Assembly: GCF_005938745.2 (NCBI RefSeq)
Contig: NZ_VCBX02000001.1
Coordinates: 3,568,001 to 3,632,000, forward strand
Length of the DNA stretch: 64,000 bases
Direction of reading: 5' to 3'
Source: Rhodococcus sp. KBS0724
Lineage (GTDB): Bacteria; Actinomycetota; Actinomycetes; Mycobacteriales; Mycobacteriaceae
Part shown: piece by piece, positions 1 to 11,967 of the stretch
Layout of the letters: every line of letters begins with the position of its first letter
Numbering within the stretch: the first letter of the stretch is position 1
Translations under genes and position numbers: made by a program
The notes under the pieces: model-generated
Told to the model about the DNA's origin: nothing
What the model saw: only the letters and a program-made list of their open reading frames with translations
Database searches by the model: none

Positions 1-235
1 GATTTTTTGTCTGTTATGTCGGCATTGTGGCCTCGTTTGTCGGCACGGCGACGGGTATCAGTGGGCAAACCACAAGCAGTTGTTGACTGGTCAAAACAGG
101 TGTTCGAGGGCCTAGGTGGCTCTCCGCTGTGCGACCGGATTCATCGCGGTATATCTGTAGTCACCGCGGAATTCTGTGTTGCGCGCAAGGCGTACGTTAC
201 GGGTTCCGTCGCCACACCCGGCCTCAATCCGCGGT
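1..235. other. Window edge, no gene recognised
   Basis: I see no convincing coding sequence here. An open frame on the plus strand runs in from this stretch, but it continues antisense through the MHYT gene, has arginine/proline-rich shadow-like composition and resembles nothing I know. The stretch is probably the intergenic region beyond the 3' end of the MHYT gene. Confidence 0.5.
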
Positions 236-1030
236 TCAGTCTCGCACCGCAAATTCCTGCGCTTCCAAGGCCAGATCATCAGCAGCGGAATCCATATGTG
301 CGGTCACATGATCCGAAGTGGTCAAGACTGCCACGATCGGAACGGCCAGAGCCAAGAGGCCGAACACGAAGACGGGAAAAAGGAATGAAAATACCTCGAG
401 TCCCTCCGGAACTTTTGCCGACGGATCGTGAACAACTTCTACCGCGGCCATTCCTGTGTAGTGCATGCTGACTACGGCAACTCCCATGATCACACCGGCG
501 AAGAAACGCAGCCCAGTGGATTCCAGAATCATCGTGAACAACAATGCGACTGTAGCGGCGACGACAGCGATCAGGAGCGAGAGCGCGACAAAGTACACGT
601 CGTAGTGGATCTCGCCTTGAAAGCGTAAGGCGCGCATACCCGTATAGTGCATGACGTTGACCGCGACACCCATCACAAGGCCGCCGACGAGGAGTCGGCT
701 CAACCGAAACTTCGTGCCGATGATCAGCAAACCGATGAATACAGCTGTCACTGAAATCAGCGCCGAGACGATCGTCCACATCAGGCTGTATCGAATCGGG
801 CTGCCCGGTACTGAAAATCCGAGCATCGCAATAAAGTGCATCAACCAGATACCGACACCGCCGATTGAGAGCGCCGCCATTGACAACCAGCGCATCCGCG
901 ATCCGCGCGTAGTAGCACTTATGGAATGACGCGTACATGCCAATCCGACAACCGATCCGACGACAGAAACAACGAAGGCCAATCCAAGCAGCCAGATTCC
1001 CATCGAGAAGTGGTGCATTTCATCCGACAT
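236..1030 (-). CDS. MHYT-domain integral membrane sensor protein
   Basis: This 264-residue protein is almost entirely membrane-embedded, with about seven hydrophobic helices. It carries the MHYT signature: MHF at 64-66, and MHYTG at 127-131 and 189-193, each near the periplasmic end of a helix. In the family, paired Met/His residues are proposed to bind copper and sense a diatomic gas or redox state. Many MHYT proteins are fused to GGDEF/EAL or kinase modules. This one has only a short acidic cytoplasmic tail (about residues 235-264) and no output domain, so it must signal through a partner or serve another role. No likely partner is adjacent. The ATG start is followed directly by the first helix. 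The assignment is firm and the function is not. Confidence 0.85.
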   Translation of the reverse strand: MSDEMHHFSMGIWLLGLAFVVSVVGSVVGLACTRHSISATTRGSRMRWLSMAALSIGGVGIWLMHFIAMLGFSVPGSPIRYSLMWTIVSALISVTAVFIGLLIIGTKFRLSRLLVGGLVMGVAVNVMHYTGMRALRFQGEIHYDVYFVALSLLIAVVAATVALLFTMILESTGLRFFAGVIMGVAVVSMHYTGMAAVEVVHDPSAKVPEGLEVFSFLFPVFVFGLLALAVPIVAVLTTSDHVTAHMDSAADDLALEAQEFAVRD

Positions 1031-1487
1031 GCAAGGTTCCTTTAGATTGTTGTTGTAACTTTCAATTGATGCACTCTCTCACAGAGCTTTCGGTTGCCGG
1101 CACGACCACTCCAAGACGAGATCCAGTGTGCAGAGTGATCACGATGCGCAGAATCGACGAAGACTTGTCGAAGAATGAGTAAGGCCTGTCGCTGCTTCGA
1201 AAGCGATACTCGAATGCGTCGATGCGATCGGTGGCAGATCGCCCTATCGGCTATTCGCTTCGAACCTTCGAATGTAAGTGTTGAGCCCTTCGAAAACCGC
1301 TGCACTTAAACACGTGCACGTTGCATCGAAGGTCAGCGCGCTGCTATTCCTACACGCGACCTTTCACCCCGACTGGATCTTCACCACAAACTAATTCTTA
1401 GCCGCTCATAAAATTGCGGTCGATCCGGACCACCGAAAGCGCTCGCCGCCTGGACGCGGAAGTGGTTGCAGCGCTTGTCGGTTACAG
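1031..1487. other. Gene-free intergenic region
   Basis: I recognise no gene in these 457 bases between the MHYT start and the 3' end of the CDF gene. Short open frames on both strands lack ribosome binding sites and protein-like composition. TTCGAA occurs four times (near 1197, 1259, 1267 and 1289). It should hold the MHYT promoter, but no clear -35/-10 pair stands out. Confidence 0.5.
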
Positions 1488-2150
1488 CTAGGCAGCCGTG
1501 CCGGCTGGTGGAGTGCAACAGGTGTCGCCTTTCCATGCGTTGACCCCCTCCTTCACTGCAATGACGGAAATGACCAGGGCGGCAATCGGATCGGCCCATG
1601 ACCATCCGAGGAGTGCGTTGAACAACAGGCCGACCAGGAGGACGGCAGAAAGATAGGTGCACAGCAGCGTCTGTTTGGAATCGGCTACTGCGGACAACGA
1701 GCCCAGATCGCGCCCGGTTCGGTGCTGCGCCCGCGACAGTATGGGCATAATCGCCAAACTAATGGCAGCCAAAGTGATTCCGACGGTAGAGTGCTGCGCC
1801 TCCCCAATCCCGAACAGTGATCGCACGGCGTCGACGGCGACATACAGGGCGAGGCCGAAGAACGAGAAGGCGATGATCCGGAGCGCAACATTCTCTCTCG
1901 CTTCTGGATCCTTGCCCGAAAACTGCCAGGCAACGGCGGCAGCAGAGGACACTTCGATTACCGAGTCCAGGCCGAAGCCGATCAGCGCCGTTGAGGAAAC
2001 CCGCGCGCCCTCGGTGAGAGCAATGATCGCTTCGAGCACGTTGTAGCTGATGGTCGCTGCGACAAGCAGTCGGATGCGGCGTGAAAGTACTTGCCGCCGT
2101 TCGTCCGACAGTGGCGGTCGCGTACCGGCGAGGTCGAGATCGGATGCCAT
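1488..2150 (-). CDS. Cation diffusion facilitator (CDF) family metal exporter
   Basis: This 220-residue membrane protein has about six helices and resembles the short CDF-like cation transporters. The usual HxxxD metal site of helix 2 is replaced by D and E in GLDSVIE, and the second site reads ADSKQTLLC, with a cysteine facing the pathway. A CC pair lies near the C-terminus (KGDTCC). These thiols suggest a soft metal such as cadmium or lead rather than only zinc. The start was placed at the ATG at 2150 because it overlaps the stop of the upstream regulator by one base (TGATG), implying translational coupling. An ATG further upstream would lie inside the regulator gene. It is probably repressed by that regulator. 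Substrate identity is inference. Confidence 0.8.
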   Translation of the reverse strand: MASDLDLAGTRPPLSDERRQVLSRRIRLLVAATISYNVLEAIIALTEGARVSSTALIGFGLDSVIEVSSAAAVAWQFSGKDPEARENVALRIIAFSFFGLALYVAVDAVRSLFGIGEAQHSTVGITLAAISLAIMPILSRAQHRTGRDLGSLSAVADSKQTLLCTYLSAVLLVGLLFNALLGWSWADPIAALVISVIAVKEGVNAWKGDTCCTPPAGTAA

Positions 2151-2479
2151 CAACAGCATCCTTCCCTGTCTGCGTCCGGGCAGCATGACGGGTCAACGGC
2201 CAGGACGAGGCCGATCAGATCGTCGAGCGCGCGGCCGATCCGAGGTTCCGAGAGCTCGTAGCGACTGCGTCTTCCTTCCGGCACGACTACCACGAGCCCG
2301 CACCCGCGAAGGCAGGCAAGATGGTTCGACAAGATCTGGCGAGAGACCCCGATCTTCTCAGCCATCTCCGAGGGGTATCCCGGCCCGGCGCGCAGGCTCA
2401 GCAGAATCTGGGTCCGCGTCGGATCCGACAGGGCGTAACCGAACCGAACCAGGGCGTCACGGTGAACCAATGTCTCCAT
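2150..2479 (-). CDS. cmtR: ArsR/SmtB-family metal-sensing repressor, CmtR-like
   Basis: This 109-residue winged-helix repressor has its HTH around residues 33-60 (SEMAEKIGVSRQILSNHLACL). Cysteines at 56 and 60 (CLRGC) in the recognition helix, and at 99/100 near the C-terminus, match the C57, C61 and C102 ligands of mycobacterial CmtR, a Cd(II)/Pb(II) sensor. An additional CC ends the protein at 108-109. The start was moved to the internal ATG at 2479 because METLVHRD aligns with the family N-terminus. The stop overlaps the start of the CDF exporter, so the two form a metal-resistance operon in which metal binding should release the repressor from DNA. The family call is firm; the metal is inferred from the cysteine pattern. 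Confidence 0.85.
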   Translation of the reverse strand: METLVHRDALVRFGYALSDPTRTQILLSLRAGPGYPSEMAEKIGVSRQILSNHLACLRGCGLVVVVPEGRRSRYELSEPRIGRALDDLIGLVLAVDPSCCPDADREGCC

Positions 2480-2532
2480 ACGCAAACAGTACATCGAATT
2501 ATGTATTCAGAAAGCACTGAACTGATGGTCCG

Positions 2533-2892
2533 TCAGCCAGGCATGACCTGTCCCCCAATGTCGTACGAGGCAACTGCTGCCACAATCGCCAGGCAGATGC
2601 TGATCACCGCGATCGCATAACCGAGGCCGAACCTCCGGGTCCGATGGAAGGCGACGCAAGCCAACGCGGGAACGAGGCACACCAGTGACGCTGCTGCTGA
2701 ACTGATCCAATAGGACGGTGCGGCTTTGTACAGACCGTCCCACAGTCCGAGTGGAGGAACTGGGTCCGGAACCGGGACGTCAAAGATATTCCGTACCGCA
2801 AACGTCATCGGCAGAAACAGGAACACACCTACCAAGAATCCAGTGAGAACTCCCCACCCGAATCTCCATCGTCCACCCATTGAATTGCCCAT
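2533..2892 (-). CDS. Hypothetical small membrane protein
   Basis: This 119-residue protein is of unknown function. Three hydrophobic stretches, about residues 14-34, 60-80 and 93-112, suggest three membrane helices, with a proline-rich loop (about residues 38-48) after the first. It lies in the same direction as cmtR and 53 bases upstream of it, so co-transcription is possible. I recognise no family motif. Support comes from the clean helix pattern and the ATG start; it could be a lineage-specific protein. Confidence 0.6.
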   Translation of the reverse strand: MGNSMGGRWRFGWGVLTGFLVGVFLFLPMTFAVRNIFDVPVPDPVPPLGLWDGLYKAAPSYWISSAAASLVCLVPALACVAFHRTRRFGLGYAIAVISICLAIVAAVASYDIGGQVMPG

Positions 2893-3183
2893 CGCAGCTC
2901 AGCCTAGAGCCCGGAATCCGTGTGCGCCAAGAAATTCCCGGTCCACCATTCAGCATCAATACAGGCAGACGAAGCCGCTAGGGTCGCGCGCCGAAAGTTC
3001 TTCGACAGTCCAACTCGAGACACTTCGGGCGCAGCACGCTTTCCCAGTCGGTGGCGGAACACTTTGTGCTGAACAACCCCACAAAGAGTGGAATGTCCGT
3101 TATCTTCCTCGGTAGTGGTTGCAATCTCGTGGCTGCTCCGCATCCCGCGCACGGATACAGTCACCACGAAAAGGGGGACATCT

Positions 3184-3585
3184 GTGAATAGTCTCGAAAC
3201 GCCTGCTCGTTGGTCCCGGACCGCCGCGGTGCTCGGAACCGGCGCACTCGCCGTCGCGATTGCCCTCGGCGGTCCTGTCGCCACAGCATCTGCCGACAGT
3301 CCGGTCACCGACTTCGGCAGCATCTCGTTTTCGGTGACCAACGCCGGCGACAACACCATCTACGACATCAACGCCATCCTCAACCTCCCGCCCGGCACAC
3401 TTCCGCTCGAGTTGATGATGCCCGCTATCGGTGCTCGCCCCTCGGCGCCTCAAGCGGTGAACGACTCCTTCGGCGACTCCTTTGTGGGCACCTCGTTGGA
3501 ATTCGTTCTGGGCTTCGCTCTGGCGGGCGCCAATTTCTCCTTGTCGCCCAGCAACTTCGGATCACCTGGAAGTTCAGGGTGGTAA
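3184..3585 (+). CDS. Small secreted protein with Sec signal peptide
   Basis: This 133-residue protein has a typical signal peptide: basic N-terminus, a hydrophobic core around residues 15-30, and a probable signal peptidase I site after ATASA. The mature part of about 95 residues is acidic and rich in Gly, Ser and Asn, with no cysteines, and is not recognised. The frame is open further upstream, but a GTG at 3184 was chosen because a purine-rich ribosome site (about 3170-3178) precedes it and the signal peptide starts directly after it. The gene stands alone and is followed by a strong hairpin terminator. Function unknown. Confidence 0.7.
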   Translation: MNSLETPARWSRTAAVLGTGALAVAIALGGPVATASADSPVTDFGSISFSVTNAGDNTIYDINAILNLPPGTLPLELMMPAIGARPSAPQAVNDSFGDSFVGTSLEFVLGFALAGANFSLSPSNFGSPGSSGW

Positions 3586-3602
3586 ACCAGTCCTGACACA
3601 CA

Positions 3603-3640
3603 AATGTGGCCGCTCACCCTAGCGGGCGAGCGGCCACATT
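3603..3640. terminator. Bidirectional hairpin terminator
   Basis: A perfect 13-bp inverted repeat (3603-3615 with 3628-3640) has a 12-base loop. The stem begins AATG and ends CATT. It lies between the convergent ends of the secreted-protein gene and hisG and can serve both strands. Confidence 0.85.
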
Positions 3641-3667
3641 GTGCTTGGTAAGAATCAGGCTAACCGA

Positions 3668-4519
3668 TCAGAATGCGCGCACCGAACGAATGTTGGACGC
3701 GAGGATGGCCCTGGCACCAAGTTCAGCCAGGGCATCCATCACCTGATTGTGTCCCTTGATAGGAACCATGGCACGCACGGCGACCCATTCCGGATCGGCA
3801 AGCGGAGACAGCGTCGGAGATTCCATGCCCGGCGTCATCTTGATTGCTTCGTCGAGGATGCTGCGCGGGCAGTCGTAGTCGATCATCAGGTTCTGCTGAG
3901 CGAACACGATTCCGCGAACACGCTCGATCAACTGGTTGCGTGCCGCGTCATCCTGCGGGGCGCCGGTGCGCTCGATGAGGACACCTTCGGAGTCGCACAG
4001 AGAATCGCCGAAGGCAACAAGGTTGTGCTGACGCAGAGTGCGGCCGGAACCGACTACGTCGGCGATAGCGTCGGCAACGCCGAGCTGGATCGAGATCTCC
4101 ACGGCGCCGTCGAGGCGGATAACGGAAGCCTCGATGCCGCGAGCGGCGAGGTCAGCGCGAACCAGGTTCGGGTACGACGTCGCAATACGCAGGCCGGCAA
4201 GATCTTCGACGGTCCAGTCCTTGCCGGCAGGTGCGGCGTAGCGGAAGGACGAGCGACCGAATCCGAGCGCCAAACGCTCCGAAACCGGTGCACCGGAGTC
4301 TCCGGCGAGGTCGCGGCCGGTGATGCCCAGATCGAGTTCACCCGATCCGACGTAGATGGCAATGTCCTTGGGGCGCAGGAAGAAGAACTCGACCTGGTTG
4401 GAGAGGTCCAGAACCGTCAGGTCTCGCGAATCGGTGCGACGACGGTAGCCCGCTTCGCTGAGGATTTCGGCGGCGGACTCGGACAGCGAACCCTTGTTGG
4501 GAACTGCGACGCGCAACAT
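3668..4519 (-). CDS. hisG: ATP phosphoribosyltransferase
   Basis: It catalyses the first step of histidine synthesis, joining ATP and PRPP to give phosphoribosyl-ATP, in the cytoplasm. The 283-residue length is that of the long HisG form, with two catalytic lobes (about 1-205) and a C-terminal ACT-like regulatory domain (about 210-283) that normally mediates feedback inhibition by histidine. The N-terminus [12 protein letters not shown] and the segment [14 protein letters not shown] are typical. It lies 72 bases downstream of hisE in the same direction, an arrangement shared with mycobacteria, separate from the main his operon. It ends at a strong terminator. No missing parts were noticed. 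Confidence 0.97.
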   Translation of the reverse strand: MLRVAVPNKGSLSESAAEILSEAGYRRRTDSRDLTVLDLSNQVEFFFLRPKDIAIYVGSGELDLGITGRDLAGDSGAPVSERLALGFGRSSFRYAAPAGKDWTVEDLAGLRIATSYPNLVRADLAARGIEASVIRLDGAVEISIQLGVADAIADVVGSGRTLRQHNLVAFGDSLCDSEGVLIERTGAPQDDAARNQLIERVRGIVFAQQNLMIDYDCPRSILDEAIKMTPGMESPTLSPLADPEWVAVRAMVPIKGHNQVMDALAELGARAILASNIRSVRAF

Positions 4520-4591
4520 CAGTGAACGTCCTTTCGGAAGGTGTGGTCAGACGTGGGAAAAGGGAACCGCAATTGTCGGGTCAGATCCTCT

Positions 4592-4855
4592 TCACAGATG
4601 TCGGTACACGTCTTCGAGGGTCAGCCCTCGACCGACCATCAACACCTGAGTCCAGTACAAGAGCTGAGAGATTTCTTCGGCTAGCTGCTCATCGCTCTGG
4701 TACTCCGCAGCGATCCACACTTCACCGGCTTCCTCGATGACCTTTTTGCCCTGTGCGTGAACACCGGCATCGAGGGCGGCGACGGTGCCGGACCCCTCGG
4801 GACGGGTGGCAGCACGCTCGGTCAACTCGGCGAACAAGGATTCGAAGGTCTTCAC
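4592..4855 (-). CDS. hisE: Phosphoribosyl-ATP pyrophosphatase
   Basis: This 87-residue stand-alone enzyme hydrolyses PR-ATP to PR-AMP, the second step of histidine synthesis. The MazG-like fold shows the conserved acidic residues in [16 protein letters not shown] (about 34-49), which bind magnesium, and the [21 protein letters not shown]-terminal helices. The GTG start is supported by the typical N-terminus (V/M)[10 protein letters not shown]. It sits directly before hisG in the same direction, so consecutive reactions are encoded together. Confidence 0.96.
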   Translation of the reverse strand: MKTFESLFAELTERAATRPEGSGTVAALDAGVHAQGKKVIEEAGEVWIAAEYQSDEQLAEEISQLLYWTQVLMVGRGLTLEDVYRHL

Positions 4856-4913
4856 GGGTAGCTATTCTTTCACGAGTGCGGAACGGATTTTCACAGGCCT
4901 ACAGGCTGGCCCG

Positions 4914-5828
4914 TCACAAGCCCTGATCGAGAGCGCGCGTACTGACGAACCGGCGAGCACTGCCCGTGATCGGATCCGGGTATTCCAGTGCCCGGGCGAG
5001 GAGCCTCAGCGGTGTGGAGAAGTCACCTGAGGCTGCCGGACGGTAGTGCGGGTAGTAGTTGTCACCGACGATGGGGATGCCCATCGAATTCAGATGCAAC
5101 CGCAGTTGGTGTGTGCGCCCGGTTTTCGGGAACAGGCGGTACCTACCGAGCGTGCTACCAGCAGAATCGGTGAGTCGTTCAACCAATTCGATTCGGGTTT
5201 CGCTGTTCGGTTCGCCCTCGACTTCGGTCGCGGTCATCTCGCCGTGCACCTTGTTGATGCGGCTACGAACGATGCGCGGAAACGTCAATTCCGGATCGAA
5301 ACCCGCGATGGCTTCGTACTCCTTGACGATCTTCTGCTCCGCGAACAGTTCCTGATACGGCCGTCGCAGTTCCGGAGTCACGGTGAAGACGATGACACCG
5401 GCAGTCATGCGGTCCAGCCGATGCACCGGCGCCAGATCGGGGAGATCAAGGTCACGGCGCAGGCGGACGACGGCGCTTTCGACGATGTGCGCTCCGCGCG
5501 GAATGGTCGCGAGGAAGTGTGGTTTGTCGATCACCAGGATCTGCCCGTCGCGGTACAGGATCTCGATCTCGTGTGGGACCGGGATTTCGGCTGGTGGTTC
5601 GCGGTAAAAGTAGACAAAGCGGGTGGGCTGATACGGAGTTGCACCCGTGATGATCCGCCCGTGCTCGTCGACGACGCCGCCTGCCGCTACCAGTGCGTTC
5701 CAATTCTCCTGCTCGTCGGGGAACTCACCGACCAGAAACTCGAGGACGGTGCGTGCGTCGGACTCCCGGGGCATCCGAAGCCGATCCGGGCCGAGTCCGT
5801 CTCGGATCGGCAGCGGAGCCTTGGGCAC
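4914..5828 (-). CDS. RluA-family RNA pseudouridine synthase
   Basis: This 304-residue protein converts specific uridines to pseudouridine in rRNA or tRNA. The RluA signature HRLDR is at 136-140 with catalytic Asp139, preceded by ILVIDKPHFLATIPRG (about 97-112) and followed by a C-terminal GRTHQLRLHL motif. The N-terminal region differs from the usual S4 domain, so the exact target (rRNA or tRNA position) cannot be read from sequence. The GTG start is three bases after the stop of trhO; two RNA-modifying enzymes thus appear co-translated. Confidence 0.92.
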   Translation of the reverse strand: MPKAPLPIRDGLGPDRLRMPRESDARTVLEFLVGEFPDEQENWNALVAAGGVVDEHGRIITGATPYQPTRFVYFYREPPAEIPVPHEIEILYRDGQILVIDKPHFLATIPRGAHIVESAVVRLRRDLDLPDLAPVHRLDRMTAGVIVFTVTPELRRPYQELFAEQKIVKEYEAIAGFDPELTFPRIVRSRINKVHGEMTATEVEGEPNSETRIELVERLTDSAGSTLGRYRLFPKTGRTHQLRLHLNSMGIPIVGDNYYPHYRPAASGDFSTPLRLLARALEYPDPITGSARRFVSTRALDQGL

Positions 5829-5831
5829 GCC

Positions 5832-6692
5832 TTAGACCTGTTCGAGATCGGGTGAGCAACTCTCGCACAGCAATTCGAGGGTCCGTCCGTCTCCGTCGAT
5901 TCTGTTGCGGAAGCGCGGCGTCGGCGTTCCGCAGTCGACACAGACACCGATCACCTTTGCCTCGGGCGAGAATTCGATGTTCATCCGCTTGTCGAAGACG
6001 TACAGCGATCCGTCCCACAGGCCCTTGTCGCCGAATGTCTCGCCGTAACGGACGATCCCACCGTCGAGTTGGTACACCTCTCCGAAACCGCGTGAACGCA
6101 TCAACGACGACAACACTTCGCAGCGCACTCCCCCGGTGCAATAGGTGACCACGGCCTTGTCCTTGAGATGGTCGTACTTGCCGCTGTCGAGTTCGCTGAC
6201 AAAATCTCGTGTTGTTGTCACGTCCGGGACAACGGCGTCGCGGAAGCGTCCGATTTCCGCTTCGAAGGCGTTTCGTCCGTCGAAGAAGACAACGTCGTCG
6301 CCGCGATTGTCGACCAATTCGTGCAGTTCCTTGGGCGCCAGGTGGACGCCGCCGCCCACCACACCCTTCGCATCGACCTCGAGTTCGTCGGGTGCCCCGA
6401 ACGTCACGATCTCGCTGCGCACCTTGACGGACAGGCGTGGGAAATCGTTGCCGAGTCCGTCGGACCACTTGATGTCGGCCGTGCGGAACGGTTCGTACCC
6501 GCGAGTGCCACGCACGTATCGCTTGACGTCCTCGATATCGCCGCCCACCGTCGCGTTGATTCCGTGCTGCGAGATCAGGATTCGGCCGGTCAGATTGTTC
6601 GACTCGGCGAGGCTGTGCTGCCACAACCTGATCGCCTCAGGATCGGCCAACGGCGTGAACTGGTAGAACAGAACAATTTTCGGAATGGACAC
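5832..6692 (-). CDS. trhO: tRNA uridine-34 hydroxylase (rhodanese-type)
   Basis: This 286-residue protein of the YceA/TrhO family hydroxylates the wobble uridine of some tRNAs using oxygen, a step towards 5-oxyacetyl or methoxy uridine. It has an N-terminal acylphosphatase-like module (about 1-95, with GINATVGG at 45-51), a rhodanese domain with the active-site loop CTGGVRC at 185-191, and a C-terminal cysteine module with CVDCG and LCESC that may bind zinc. The GTG start has a purine-rich site upstream. It lies in a tight minus-strand run from metH to the pseudouridine synthase, supporting a shared transcript. Confidence 0.92.
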   Translation of the reverse strand: MSIPKIVLFYQFTPLADPEAIRLWQHSLAESNNLTGRILISQHGINATVGGDIEDVKRYVRGTRGYEPFRTADIKWSDGLGNDFPRLSVKVRSEIVTFGAPDELEVDAKGVVGGGVHLAPKELHELVDNRGDDVVFFDGRNAFEAEIGRFRDAVVPDVTTTRDFVSELDSGKYDHLKDKAVVTYCTGGVRCEVLSSLMRSRGFGEVYQLDGGIVRYGETFGDKGLWDGSLYVFDKRMNIEFSPEAKVIGVCVDCGTPTPRFRNRIDGDGRTLELLCESCSPDLEQV

Positions 6693-6707
6693 TTTCCCTA
6701 CACCAGC

Positions 6708-7398
6708 CTAACGTGCCGCACGCGCATGAACGTCGTGAAGATCGTGAATCGACAAGTCCGTCAACGACTCCCGGAAGATCCGTCCCGGCCCCGCCGGAAC
6801 ATCGACTTCACAGGGAACAACCAGCACACCGCAGCCTGCTGCGGTGGCAGCGGCAGTACCCGTCGGTGAATCCTCGATCGCCAGACACTGCGCCGGTTCC
6901 AATCCGAGAAGATGCGCACCACGCAGGTACGGATCCGCAGCAGGCTTGCCCTGAGCTACTTCGTCGCCGCACACACTGTGGTCGAAGAACTCTCGCCCGA
7001 GCATCCCGAGAGCGCGATCGACCAGAACCCGCTCGGTATTGGTTACCAGAGCCGAGAGAAGTCCCCCGTCGCGAACCGTCGCAAGTGCCTCCTGCGCGCC
7101 GGGACGCCAGGTCACTCCGTCTTCGAAGAGATCTCCGACGCGGGTGTACATCCAGTGCTTCGCCTCGGCGACGGCCTCCGGGTGCTGCTCGAGCCCCAGC
7201 GAATCGAACACCGTTGCCAGGGCAAACGGGCTGGAAGCGCCGATGACGGCGACTCGCGTCGCTTCCGTCATCGGCCCACCCAGGCGCAGCGACAGCTCAC
7301 GCAGCGCAACATCCCACAACTTCTCCGAATCGAGCAAAGTGCCGTCCATGTCCCAGAGGACACCACCCAGCGTCGTTTCGGATACCTCGGTCAACAAC

Positions 7399-7406
<8 letters not shown>
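6708..7406 (-). CDS. HAD-superfamily phosphatase, beta-phosphoglucomutase-like
   Basis: This 232-residue HAD hydrolase has motif I DMDGTLLDSE with nucleophile Asp19 and acid/base Asp21, motif II around VTNT, and motif III/IV near GKPAADPYLRGAHLLG and EDSPTG. The cap is of the small helical C1 type, as in phosphoglycolate phosphatase and beta-phosphoglucomutase, so the substrate is probably a small phosphorylated sugar or acid. The start was chosen at the ATG at 7406, which overlaps the metH stop by eight bases; the longer open frame is an antisense shadow inside metH. Translational coupling to metH is likely. Confidence 0.9.
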
Positions 7407-10968
<3,562 letters not shown>

Positions 10969-11019
10969 GCCGTCCAGAGTAGTGGGCGCTCTCCGATGCT
11001 CTGGCCGTAGGCTGGGTGG

Positions 11020-11967
11020 GTGAGTCCAAGTGAGTTCCCCGTCACTCCCGACGGCCCGGTCGATTTTGATGATTCCGCGGCCTTCGAGAGCCCTGATCGC
11101 CCTGAGGGCGATATCCCCGTGCTGCGCGATCCCATTCTCGTGGCAGCCTTCGAAGGCTGGAACGACGCAGGTGACGCTGCCAGTGGCGCCATCGAACACC
11201 TCGAACTGATCTGGGACGCCCAACCGCTCGCGGAGCTCGATTCAGAGGACTACTACGACTATCAGGTCAACCGCCCCACCGTTCGGCAAGTCGACGGCGT
11301 CACCCGAGAAATCGTGTGGCCTGCCACACGATTGTCCGTCTGCTCGCCGCCCGGCAGCGAGAGCGACATCGTTCTGCTTCACGGCATCGAACCGAACATG
11401 CGTTGGCGGAGCTTCTGCGAGGATCTTCTCGAGCTGATCGACCAACTGAACGTCAAAACGGTAGTCATCCTCGGCGCACTTCTCGCGGACACGCCGCACA
11501 CCCGCCCGGTACCGGTAACCGGAACCGCCTACAGCAGCGAATCAGCGACTCGATTCAACCTCGAGCAGACCCGCTACGAAGGGCCCACCGGAATTACCGG
11601 AGTCCTTCAGGACGAGTGTGTCCGCGCCGGCGTGCCAGCCATCTCGTTCTGGGCAGCGGTGCCGCACTACGTGTCTCAACCGCCCAACCCCAAGGCGACG
11701 GTGGCGCTCCTGCAGCGAGTCGAAGACGTCCTCGATATCGAGGTACCACTCGGTGAACTGCCCGCTCAATCCGAGGACTGGGAGGAAGCGGTCAACGAAA
11801 TGACCGCAGACGACGAGGAAATCGGCGAGTACGTACGGACGCTGGAAGAACGCGGTGACGCTGAGACCGATATCACAGAGGCAATCGCCAAGATCGACGG
11901 TGACGCGATCGCTGCCGAATTCGAGCGTTACCTACGGCGACGGGGCCCCGGTAGTTTCGGTCTGTGA
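11020..11967 (+). CDS. PAC2 family protein
   Basis: This 315-residue protein has the PAC2 fold known from proteasome-assembly chaperones. Typical segments are PILVAAFEGWNDAGDAAS (about 37-55), SDIVLLHGIEPNMRW (about 112-126) and GLLADTPHTRPVPVTG-like text near 150-165. Such proteins are universal in actinobacteria that carry 20S proteasomes, but their bacterial job is unsettled. The C-terminal third is acidic and helical. GTG start at 11020, divergent from metH by 51 bases; the stop overlaps the MFS start by four bases. The same metH/PAC2 pairing is found, from memory, in mycobacteria. Confidence 0.88.
   Translation: MSPSEFPVTPDGPVDFDDSAAFESPDRPEGDIPVLRDPILVAAFEGWNDAGDAASGAIEHLELIWDAQPLAELDSEDYYDYQVNRPTVRQVDGVTREIVWPATRLSVCSPPGSESDIVLLHGIEPNMRWRSFCEDLLELIDQLNVKTVVILGALLADTPHTRPVPVTGTAYSSESATRFNLEQTRYEGPTGITGVLQDECVRAGVPAISFWAAVPHYVSQPPNPKATVALLQRVEDVLDIEVPLGELPAQSEDWEEAVNEMTADDEEIGEYVRTLEERGDAETDITEAIAKIDGDAIAAEFERYLRRRGPGSFGL

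Noticed and set aside
7..471. 154-residue open frame on the plus strand at the left edge
   Set aside because: It runs antisense through the MHYT gene, is arginine/proline-rich and has no ribosome site or recognisable motif.
1197..1294. Four TTCGAA words in the gap upstream of the MHYT gene
   Set aside because: The six-base palindrome is short, spacing is irregular and it could arise by chance.
10969..11019. Cobalamin riboswitch before metH
   Set aside because: The divergent gap is only 51 bases, too short for a B12 aptamer, and none of its conserved words are present.
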